From assembly GCA_028287305.1 (NCBI GenBank), contig JAQBPX010000027.1, forward strand, positions 1-64,000: a stretch of 64,000 nt of DNA, read 5' to 3'. The notes beneath the pieces are model-generated. The model was not told the origin of the DNA. It did not search any database and was given only the letters and a program-made list of their open reading frames with translations. Position 1 is the stretch's first letter. Each line of letters starts with the position of its first letter. Positions 25,532 to 34,670 of this stretch are shown one piece after another. The DNA comes from Gemmatimonadota bacterium (GTDB taxonomy: Bacteria; Gemmatimonadota; Gemmatimonadetes; Gemmatimonadales; Gemmatimonadaceae). The translations under genes were made by a program, and so were the position numbers.

Positions 25532-26011
25532 ATGGCCAGATCCCTGTCTGCTCCCGGTGCGGTGATCCAGGAATGGTGGCGCCGGCTGTCTCCGCTGCCC
25601 GGCGGCAAGACCCTCTTCAGCATCGCCGTCGGCCGTATGGCTCCGTACACCGGGAGCATTGGCGCACGCGTCGAGGAGTTCGGCGGAGGCTACGCCAGGT
25701 GGACCATGAGGGACCGAAAGAAGGTCCGGAACCACCTCAATTCGGTCCATGCCGTTGCCTTGGTCAACCTGGCTGAGGTCGCCAGCGGGACGGCGATGAT
25801 GAGCGGAATGCCAGCCGGCGTGCGGGGAATCGTGACCGGCCTTTCCATGGAATACCTGAAGAAGGCGAGGGGGACACTGACTGCCGACTGTCGCTGCCAG
25901 GTGCCGGTCGTCACTTCTGAAATGGACTTTCCGCTGGTCGCGGAGATCCGGAACTCCGCCGGGGAGATGGTCGCCCGCGCCACCATCCAGTGGCGGCTGG
26001 CTCCCGCGTGA
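25532..26011 (+). CDS. DUF4442 hotdog-fold protein, putative thioesterase
   Basis: 159 residues. [22 protein letters not shown] is the typical DUF4442 hotdog helix with the N-x-x-x-S-x-H-A pattern, and the rest ([38 protein letters not shown]) is the closing beta-sheet. Likely acyl-CoA thioesterase. It shares a GTGA overlap with a nitronate monooxygenase-like gene. The 159 bases upstream are AT-richer than the surroundings and probably hold the promoter, though no box pair is convincing. Confidence 0.8.
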   Translation: MARSLSAPGAVIQEWWRRLSPLPGGKTLFSIAVGRMAPYTGSIGARVEEFGGGYARWTMRDRKKVRNHLNSVHAVALVNLAEVASGTAMMSGMPAGVRGIVTGLSMEYLKKARGTLTADCRCQVPVVTSEMDFPLVAEIRNSAGEMVARATIQWRLAPA

Positions 26012-27000
26012 GCCCATCGAGCCTGCTCCAGACCCCCCTCGCCACCGCCCTTGGGATCGAGGTCCCGCTCATTTGCGGGGCCATGTACCCATGCTCGAAC
26101 CCCGAGCTGGTGGCTGCTGTTTCGGAGGCCGGGGCCATCGGCGTGCTCCAGCCGATCTCCCTGACCTACGTCCACGGCCACGAGTATCGCGCCGGGATCC
26201 GGCGCATCCGCGAGCTCACCAGCCGACCCATCGGGATGAATGCGCTCATCGAGCAGAGCTCGAAGATCTACCGGGAGCGGATGGAGCAATGGATCGATAT
26301 CTCCCTCGAGGAAGGCGTGAGGTTCTTCGTCACGTCGCTCGGTAACCCTCGCTGGGTGGTGGACAGGGTTATGCCGATGGGCGGCGTCGTCTATCACGAC
26401 GTGACCGAGCTCAAATGGGCGCAGAAGGGTGTGGACGGCGGCGTCCATGGCCTGATCGCCGTGAATCGCCGCGCCGGGGGGCATGCGGGGGGAAAGGGTG
26501 CCGCGCAGTTGCTCGAGGAACTCGGCGGCCTCGGCGTGCCCCTGGTCTGTGCGGGCGGGATCGGGGCGCCCTCGGAGTTCGTGGAGGCGCTGCGCATGGG
26601 ATACGCTGGCGCGCAGCTGGGAACCCGCTTCATCGCCACCACCGAGTGCACCGCCAGCGAGGGGTACAAGCAGGCGATCGTCAGCTCGGGCGAGGACGAC
26701 ATCGTGCTCACGGAGCGCCTTACGGGCGTGCCGGTGGCGGTGATCCGGAACGAGTACATCGATCGCCTGGGCACCCGAGCCGGTCCGGTGGCGCGCTGGA
26801 TGCTGCGAGGGCGCCGCACCAAGCACTGGATGCGGACCATCTACGCGCTCCAGTCGCTCCGGCGCCTGAAGAAGAGCCTTCACGATGAATCCGCGAAGGG
26901 GGACTACTGGCAGGCCGGCCGCAGCGTCTCGGGAATTCACTCGGTGATCCCCGCGGGGCAGGTGGTGCAGGAGTTTCGGGAGGCCGTGCTGCAGGCGTAG
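26008..27000 (+). CDS. Nitronate monooxygenase / 2-nitropropane dioxygenase-like FMN enzyme
   Basis: 330 residues from GTG. TIM-barrel FMN enzyme: [30 protein letters not shown] at the N-terminus, [13 protein letters not shown] with the catalytic-position histidine, and [34 protein letters not shown] (phosphate-binding). Homologues oxidise nitronates or reduce enoyl-acyl carriers (FabK-like). The neighbouring thioesterase-like gene makes an acyl substrate plausible. Exact activity uncertain. Confidence 0.85.
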   Translation: MSPSSLLQTPLATALGIEVPLICGAMYPCSNPELVAAVSEAGAIGVLQPISLTYVHGHEYRAGIRRIRELTSRPIGMNALIEQSSKIYRERMEQWIDISLEEGVRFFVTSLGNPRWVVDRVMPMGGVVYHDVTELKWAQKGVDGGVHGLIAVNRRAGGHAGGKGAAQLLEELGGLGVPLVCAGGIGAPSEFVEALRMGYAGAQLGTRFIATTECTASEGYKQAIVSSGEDDIVLTERLTGVPVAVIRNEYIDRLGTRAGPVARWMLRGRRTKHWMRTIYALQSLRRLKKSLHDESAKGDYWQAGRSVSGIHSVIPAGQVVQEFREAVLQA

Positions 27001-27053
27001 GGGCGACTGCGGGCGCGGGGGGCACGGCCTCAGCCTTGCACCCGCGACGCGTC

Positions 27054-28364
27054 ATGATCTTCTGGACTGTCGTCGCGCTCCTGGTGTTCCTTCCCGTCGC
27101 CGGGCTCGCGCTCGTCGGCTTCCGGTTCCTCACCCGCGGCACCCCGGTGCATCGCGTCAGCGGCTCCTCACGCACCGCGGAGCCGCCCAGCGTGGAGAGC
27201 GAGGAGTTTCCGGCGAACTTCGAGCTGCACACCAAGGCGGGGTTCTCGCACGGGAACGACGCCACGGTGCTCACCTGCGGCAACGAGACGTATCCCGCCC
27301 TCTGGGCAGCGCTGCAGGGCGCGAAGCGCTCGATCACCATGCAGATGTACTACTGCGCGCCCGGCGTGGTCGCCGACCGGTGCAAGGCGATCCTCGTGGA
27401 GCGCGCGCGCGCGGGCGTGAAGGTGCTCTTCCTCCGCGATGCGTTCGGCGCCGCGAAGCTCGCCGGCGCCTACGAGGACGAGCTCACGGCGGCAGGCGTG
27501 GAGGTCGCTGCCTTCCGGCCGGTGAAGTGGTGGGCCCTGGACAAGGCCTACACGCGCGCACACATCCGCGTGGTGGTGGTGGACGGCTCCGTGGGGTTCA
27601 CCGGCGGCTTCGGGCTCGACGACAAGTGGCTGGGCGACGGCATGCACGAGGACCAGTGGCGCGACACCACGGTGCGCTTCACCGGTCCCTCGGTGGCGCA
27701 ACTGCAGGCGACCTTCGCGAGCGGATGGGCCGAGGCCACGGGCAACCTGATCACCGGCGACGCGTGGTTCCACGAGGCGGAATCGCCCGCCGAACAGGAA
27801 GCCGACGAGGAGGGAATGCTCGCGGCGCTGCTGCACGCAGCGCCCACCGTCGGCTCGACTGCGGCCGAGCGCTTCATGGCGCTCTCGATCGCCTGCTCGT
27901 GTCGCGAGCTGTTCATCACGAATGCCTACTTCGTTCCGGACGACGACTTCTGCGCCTTCCTGGAGCACGCGGCGGATCGCGGCGTGGACGTGCGCATCCT
28001 GGTGACGAACGAGATGAACGACGTGAAGAGCACGGTGTACGGCGCGCGCAGCGTCTATGAACGGCTGCTGCGGAAGAAGGTGCGCATCTTCGAGTACGAG
28101 CCGGCCATGAACCACGCGAAGACGATCGTTGCCGACGACCTCTGGTGCGCGATCGGCACGCTCAACTTCGACAACCGCTCGATGGCCTTCAACGACGAGA
28201 CGATGTTCGTGTCGCTGGACCGCGGGCTTGCCAAGCGCATGCGGGCGATCTTCATGGCAGACCTGGAGCGCTCGCGCGAGGTGACGCTCGAGGCTCACCT
28301 GCGGCGCGGGATTCGGAGCAAGGTGCTGGAGTACGTCGTGCGGAAGCTGGAGCGGGTCCTGTGA
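27054..28364 (+). CDS. Phospholipase D-like / cardiolipin synthase family protein
   Basis: 436 residues from ATG at 27054; a TTG at 27036 is an alternative, and neither has a clear Shine-Dalgarno. One N-terminal membrane helix (FWTVVALLVFLPVAGLALVG) is followed by two phospholipase-D domains. The second HKD motif is standard (HAKTIVAD), but the first reads HIRVVVVD, with Arg in place of Lys. The rest of the fold is normal (FTGGFGLDDKW, IGTLNFDNRS). Likely membrane phospholipid transfer, with activity to be questioned because of the substitution. Confidence 0.82.
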   Translation: MIFWTVVALLVFLPVAGLALVGFRFLTRGTPVHRVSGSSRTAEPPSVESEEFPANFELHTKAGFSHGNDATVLTCGNETYPALWAALQGAKRSITMQMYYCAPGVVADRCKAILVERARAGVKVLFLRDAFGAAKLAGAYEDELTAAGVEVAAFRPVKWWALDKAYTRAHIRVVVVDGSVGFTGGFGLDDKWLGDGMHEDQWRDTTVRFTGPSVAQLQATFASGWAEATGNLITGDAWFHEAESPAEQEADEEGMLAALLHAAPTVGSTAAERFMALSIACSCRELFITNAYFVPDDDFCAFLEHAADRGVDVRILVTNEMNDVKSTVYGARSVYERLLRKKVRIFEYEPAMNHAKTIVADDLWCAIGTLNFDNRSMAFNDETMFVSLDRGLAKRMRAIFMADLERSREVTLEAHLRRGIRSKVLEYVVRKLERVL

Positions 28365-28383
28365 TGGCATTGACGCAGTGAAT

Positions 28384-28470
28384 CAGTGATGCAGTGGTGC
28401 AGGAAAAGCGGAAGGGCACACCGGACTCAGTCCGGTGTGCCCTTCCTGCATCACTGCATCACTGCACTAC
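28384..28470. repeat. Long palindrome / terminator between convergent genes
   Basis: A perfect inner stem, 28410-28425 with 28431-28446 (GGAAGGGCACACCGGA), is flanked by outer arms of TCAGTGATGCAGTGGTGCAGGA type that also pair with one mismatch. The inner hairpin alone would be a strong bidirectional terminator, although no T-run follows. Confidence 0.8.
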
Positions 28471-28478
28471 TGCCTCAC

Positions 28479-29738
28479 TTACGGAGCCGGCAGCAGCGGC
28501 AGCGAGGTGCCGTAGGTGCGATTGATCACGCCCACCAGTTCGTTCGCGACCAGGACGTGCGCCGCGTTGGAGGGATGCACGCCGTCGTTCGAGATCCACT
28601 TGCCGAATGGGTTCGTCGGCAGCGCGAAGTTCGGGAACGCCGGGATGCCGCCGGAGGCACGCAGCCCGGCGAACGTCGGATTGATGTCCTCGTAGCCGAA
28701 CCCGAGCTCACTCGCCAGCTTCGCGATGAAGTTGTTGTAGCCGGAAATGAGGTTGGCCGCCGCGACCTGCTCCGTGGCGTCGAGCACGTACTTCTCGCCG
28801 GAGAGCGGGTTGAGGGGATCGTTTCCCTTCACGCAGTGAATGACGCCACCGGCGCTGCGGCTCGCAGCATCGGAGGCGATCAGCACGTTGATCAGCGACG
28901 CATTGCCCGGGGCCGACAGGCAGTCGGCGGCGGGGGAGATCACGACGGGAGCGCCGGCGGCGCCTGAAGCCACCTGGGAAAGCGCGCCGACCACGGCCGG
29001 GCTCTGGAGCAGCGCCGCCGAGAAGAGCAGCGGCAGGTTGCGCGCATCGGCCACGCCGATCAGCACTCCCTTGAGGTCAGGTGCCCCCGCGCGGAGCTGG
29101 CTCATCATCGCGTTGTAGTTCGTCTCGAACGTCGCCTGTGACGTCGCGAGCGACGGCAGCCCGCCGAGGATCGGCTGCAGCGCGTCGTTGTTGCCGATCC
29201 AGATGGTGGCGAAGGTCGGGTCGAGCTCCAGCGCCTTCTGGACCTGCGTCTTGCCGCCGAGGAACAGCGTCGTCAGGATGTTCGACGCGCTGGTGGTCGA
29301 CGCGGTCGGATCGGCCGAGGCGGCGCCCGGCACGGCGACGTTGTTCAGCAGGTCCACCGCGGTGGTCGCGTTGCGGAGGTTGCAGGTGGCATTCCGCGTC
29401 GGGTTGGACGTGGGCGAGCTGCCGCCGACGCCGACCTGCGTGAGGAAGTTCGTGAGCGGCGGCTTGCAGCCCGGCGCCACGAGCGACGGATACGCGAAGC
29501 GCGTATTCATCTGGCCCGCGAGCAGCACCGCGTACGAGCGGCGCTGCGTCGAGTCGTTGATGCCGTCGGACTGGAATCCGGCGGTGATGCTGTTCCCGAG
29601 CGCCACATAGCGGCGGAACAGCTCCCCGCCGGATGAAAGCGTCGGGGCATTGACGTTGTTGACCTGGTCGCAAGCGAACACGGCGCCGAGAACGGCGACG
29701 GCAGCAGTGGCGCGAGCGATGAGCTTGAGGCGCGACAT
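28479..29738 (-). CDS. SGNH/GDSL hydrolase lipoprotein
   Basis: 419 residues. The N-terminus AVAVLGAVFACDQ has a lipobox-like cysteine at about residue 23. Active-site blocks: ALGNSITAG (block I serine, in the less usual GNS form), GNND (block III) and NDGVHPSNAAH with the catalytic Asp and His. The enzyme should be an esterase or lipase at the outer membrane. It is downstream of a FadL gene in the same transcript (26 bases between), suggesting that it releases fatty acids that FadL imports. Confidence 0.85.
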   Translation of the reverse strand: MSRLKLIARATAAVAVLGAVFACDQVNNVNAPTLSSGGELFRRYVALGNSITAGFQSDGINDSTQRRSYAVLLAGQMNTRFAYPSLVAPGCKPPLTNFLTQVGVGGSSPTSNPTRNATCNLRNATTAVDLLNNVAVPGAASADPTASTTSASNILTTLFLGGKTQVQKALELDPTFATIWIGNNDALQPILGGLPSLATSQATFETNYNAMMSQLRAGAPDLKGVLIGVADARNLPLLFSAALLQSPAVVGALSQVASGAAGAPVVISPAADCLSAPGNASLINVLIASDAASRSAGGVIHCVKGNDPLNPLSGEKYVLDATEQVAAANLISGYNNFIAKLASELGFGYEDINPTFAGLRASGGIPAFPNFALPTNPFGKWISNDGVHPSNAAHVLVANELVGVINRTYGTSLPLLPAP

Positions 29739-29764
29739 CTATTGATCTCTCCGGTTCGCGGTCG

Positions 29765-31150
29765 TTAGTAGCTGCTCTTGAGGCTCAGCGAGAAGACGTT
29801 CGCGCCAAGACGATACACGCCACCGTTGAGCTGGTCGGCGGTCTGCGTGCGGACCGATCGGTCCTCGATCCGGCCACGCTTGCCGCCGGTGCGGACGTTC
29901 GCATATGCGAGGTCCAGGGTGACGCCATGCCAGGTGGGCAGCGCGCCGCCGAAGTTGAAGTACGAGCGATCCTGCTCCGGAAGGAGCGCCGAGACCGACA
30001 CGTCCGGCGCAGCGCTCGCCACCGCGGCGAAGCCGGCGCGGGCCTTCCAGCCGGCCTTCCACGAGCGCTCGAGCCCAAGGCGGATCGACGAGGAGTTCTG
30101 GTAGTCCTCGAACAGCGACTGGTTGAGCGACGTGTGCTCGAAGTTCAGGTCGATCTGCTTGAACTTGCGATAGCCGACCCACGCATAGTCGAAGGAGACC
30201 AGGAGGTTGGGCTTGTACTTGTAGCCGAAGCCGAGCTGGAACTGGTCGGGGTGCACGATCCGCGTGCTCACCGACTGCGACGACAGCAGGGCGCCGCTCG
30301 CGAACTGCGGGGCGACGAGCGCGTCCACCGGCGTGCCGGCGGGCAGGCTGAGCGGGTTGCCCGCGGCGAGCGTGAGGCCCGTGGCGGTCGGCGTGAAGTT
30401 CGCCGTGGCGCCCGAGTAGTCGAAGATCATCTTCGACAGGTAGCGCGCGCCCATGGTCCACTGCTCACTGAGCTTGCCGAACACGCCCACGTTGAAGCCG
30501 ACCGTGGTGCCCGTTCCCTTGAGCTCCGCCTGGCCGAACTCGGTCCGGCGCGCGATGCCCAGCTGCTTGAAGCTCACCGTCGCACTGGCCTGCTGCTCGG
30601 AGAGGTCCAGGCTCTTGATCAGGTCCACGCTCGAGTGGCCGAAGGTCGGGCCGCCGCCGATGGACCACTTGCTGTTGACGCGGAAGCTCACGTTCGGCTG
30701 CACGTAGAACGTCTTGAGCTCCGCCTTCATCGCCGTGAAGCGGCCGGCGAAGTCGGGCTTCCACTGCGAGGTGAGGCCGTACGGCACGTACAGGCCGGCC
30801 CCGAAGGCCATGCGACCCGCGGTGTTGTAGTTGAGGAAGATGTGCGGGACGATCGCCTGCGGGATGTCCGCATAGTCGCGCGAGAGCACGGAGTCGCGAG
30901 TGAACGAGCCCGTCACGTTGATCGCGGCGGCGCCGGCGAGGAGCGAGAAGCCCTTGGCCCCCTCGTTCGTGGCGGCGGGGTTCCAATAGATGCTGGACGC
31001 GTCCTGGCAGGGCGCGCCTGTCACGGCAAAGCCTCGTCCGACGGCGCAGGTGCCGATCTCGTTCAGGCCGAACGCCTGTGCATGCGCCACGACCGGCGTG
31101 GCGAGTGCGGCGAGGACCAGGCAAAACCGTGAAGCACGGTAAACCTTCAT
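29765..31150 (-). CDS. OmpP1/FadL/TodX-family outer-membrane transporter
   Basis: 461 residues from ATG at 31150, preceded by GGAGGAAGGAA. Signal peptide cleaved after VVAHA. The N-terminal hatch region carries AFGLNEIGTCAVGRGFAVTGAPCQDASSIYWNPAA, the classic FadL start. The C-terminus ends FSLSLKSSY, a terminal aromatic of barrels. It should import long-chain fatty acids or other hydrophobic compounds. The frame stays open far upstream through the antisense of malate synthase, but only this start has a signal peptide and ribosome-binding site. Confidence 0.9.
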   Translation of the reverse strand: MKVYRASRFCLVLAALATPVVAHAQAFGLNEIGTCAVGRGFAVTGAPCQDASSIYWNPAATNEGAKGFSLLAGAAAINVTGSFTRDSVLSRDYADIPQAIVPHIFLNYNTAGRMAFGAGLYVPYGLTSQWKPDFAGRFTAMKAELKTFYVQPNVSFRVNSKWSIGGGPTFGHSSVDLIKSLDLSEQQASATVSFKQLGIARRTEFGQAELKGTGTTVGFNVGVFGKLSEQWTMGARYLSKMIFDYSGATANFTPTATGLTLAAGNPLSLPAGTPVDALVAPQFASGALLSSQSVSTRIVHPDQFQLGFGYKYKPNLLVSFDYAWVGYRKFKQIDLNFEHTSLNQSLFEDYQNSSSIRLGLERSWKAGWKARAGFAAVASAAPDVSVSALLPEQDRSYFNFGGALPTWHGVTLDLAYANVRTGGKRGRIEDRSVRTQTADQLNGGVYRLGANVFSLSLKSSY

Positions 31151-31402
31151 TTCCTTCCTCCGGTGGGGTATCCCGATCGCGCCGTTCACGCGACCGTTTT
31201 CGGGAGCGCGGCGGCGACGCAGGTGGGTGTTTGCGTCGAGCCGGCGCGTCGGCGGGCTGGCAGCGGAAAGTCGTCCTGTACGGACGCGCGTAATATAGGG
31301 TCGGTACCCCCATCTGTCGCCAGTAAGCTTCTGGCACGGCTCTCGCCGCCTGCCGGCTGACCGGACCACCCAAACCATCCCGCCCGAGCGGGGGAGAACG
31401 AC

Positions 31403-33014
31403 ATGGCCACCTCGGCTTCCACGGCAGCACCTGCGGTCACCGGGGGGACCACCGCGGAATCGGCTCGCGTCCTCACCCCCGCGGCCCTCGAATTCGTGGG
31501 GCTGCTGGAGCGCCGCTTCGGGGAACGACGACGCGACCTCCTGCGCGCGCGCGCCGAGCGTCGCGAGCGCATCGCCGCGGGGGAGGCGCTCGACTTCCCG
31601 GCGGAGACGGCCGCGCAGCGGGCCTCCGAGTGGCGGGTGGCGCCTGCGTCGCCCGGCCTGGACGACCGCCGCGTGGAGATCACCGGACCGGCCGAGCGGA
31701 AGATGATGATCAACGCGCTGAACTCGGGCGCGCGCGTCTTCATGGCCGACCTGGAGGACGCGCTCTCGCCCACCTGGAAGAACGTGGTGGACGGGCAGGG
31801 GGACCTGATGGATGCCGTCCGTCGCACGATCAGCCTGGAGACGCCGGAGAAGCGCTACGTACTCAACGAGCGCACGGCCACGCTCGTGGTGCGGCCGAGA
31901 GGCTGGCACCTGGAGGAGTCGCATGTGTCGCTGGATGGGCGGCCGGTGTCGGCGAGCCTCTTCGACTTCGGGTTGTACTTCTTCCACAACGCGGCGGAAC
32001 TGGTCGCGCGGGGCAGCGGTCCGTATTTCTACCTGCCCAAGATGGAGAGCCGCCACGAGGCTCGGCTGTGGAACGACGTGTTCGTGTTCGCCCAGGAGCA
32101 GCTGGGGATCCCGCGCGGGACGATTCGCGCCACGGTGCTGATCGAGACCATCCTCGCGGCATTCGAGATGGACGAGATCCTGTTCGAGCTGAAGGAGCAC
32201 GCGGCGGGACTGAACGCCGGCCGCTGGGACTACCTGTTCAGCGCGATCAAGACCTTCCGCGACCGTCCGGACATGATCCTGCCGGATCGCGCGCAGCTCA
32301 CGATGGCCGTGCCGTTCATGCGCGCCTACGCGCGGCTGCTGGTGGACACCTGCCATCGGCGCGGCGCGCATGCCATCGGCGGGATGGCCGCATTCATCCC
32401 CAGCCGGAAGGACGCCGAGGTGAACGCGCGGGCCATGGCCAAGGTGCGGGAGGACAAGGACCGCGAGTCCGGCGACGGATTCGACGGCACCTGGGTGGCG
32501 CACCCCGACCTGGTGCCGGTGGCGCAGGAGGTCTTCGACCGGGTGCTGGGCGAGCGCCCGAACCAGAAGGAGAAGCGCACGGGCGTGGCAGTGAAGGCCG
32601 CGGAGCTCGTGGTGCTGCGGGTGGACGGGGGATCGGTGTCGCTGGAGGGCGTGCGGACGAACATCGACGTTGCCCTCCGCTACGTCGAGGCGTGGCTGCG
32701 CGGCCAGGGCGCGGTGGCCATCCACAACCTGATGGAGGACGCCGCCACGGCCGAGATCTCACGGTCCCAGCTCTGGCAGTGGGTGCAGCACGGCGCGCCC
32801 CTTTCCGGCGGCGGCACGATGAGTGCGAATGTGTACCGGGAAGTGCGCGACCGGGAACAGGCGGCCCTCGTGCAGGCGAGTGCCCCCGGATCGCGCGTTC
32901 ACGATGCGGCCGCACTGCTCGACCAGCTGGTCCTGGGCGACTTTCAGGATTTCCTGACGGTGCCGGGCTACCGGATGCTCGACGGCGCGCACGCGACAGA
33001 TGCCGGGGGAAGCC

Positions 33015-33022
<8 letters not shown>
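31403..33022 (+). CDS. aceB: Malate synthase A
   Basis: 539 residues, the usual AceB length. Condenses glyoxylate and acetyl-CoA to malate in the glyoxylate shunt. Signature stretches: [68 protein letters not shown] and [12 protein letters not shown]. The start at 31403 follows GGGGGAGAACG. The 252 bases between it and the divergent fadL gene contain TAATATAGG near 31291, a possible -10 element whose direction is not clear. Overlaps aceA by 8 bases. Confidence 0.96.
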
Positions 33023-34397
<1,375 letters not shown>

Positions 34398-34400
34398 GGC

Positions 34401-34660
34401 TACAACAACAGCCACCAGCAACAGCAACAGCAAGTGCAACAGCTTTCGCCGCGGACGACCGCGGACGACCGCGGACGACCACAACTGCTACGACATTAGC
34501 CGCTGACCGGCGCGAACCAGCGCCGAACACGAACAGACACAGTGAGATTTTTTCCTTGCTGTTTTCTGCGCTAGTCCGCGCTAGTCCGCGGCGAAAAGCT
34601 GTTGCTGTTGCTTTCGATCTTGTCCGCGGTCGTCCGCGGCTAATGCCGTTGCAGTGCGCC
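34401..34660. repeat. Composite palindrome with two different 10-bp tandem arrays
   Basis: AACAGCTTTCGCCGCGGAC (ending 34457) pairs with GTCCGCGGCGAAAAGCTGTT (starting 34584), and both are extended by AACAGC/GTTGCT triplet-like runs. The left arm contains three perfect GCGGACGACC units (34451-34480). The right arm contains two perfect CTAGTCCGCG units (34571-34590). A second pair, ATTAGCCGC (34495-34503) with GCGGCTAAT (34636-34644), encloses the right side. Sits between the convergent aceA and metalloprotease stop codons. Confidence 0.8.
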
Positions 34661-34670
34661 GCGACCAGGG

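Noticed and set aside
31151-32725. Upstream extension of the fadL frame across the antisense of malate synthase
   Set aside because: A good ribosome-binding site and signal peptide begin at 31150; the upstream translation has no protein character.
34540-34560. Rho-independent terminator suggested by a run of six T after 34546
   Set aside because: The closest stem (GGCGC/GCGCC at 34509-34523) is more than 20 bases from the T-run, so it does not form an intrinsic terminator on its own.
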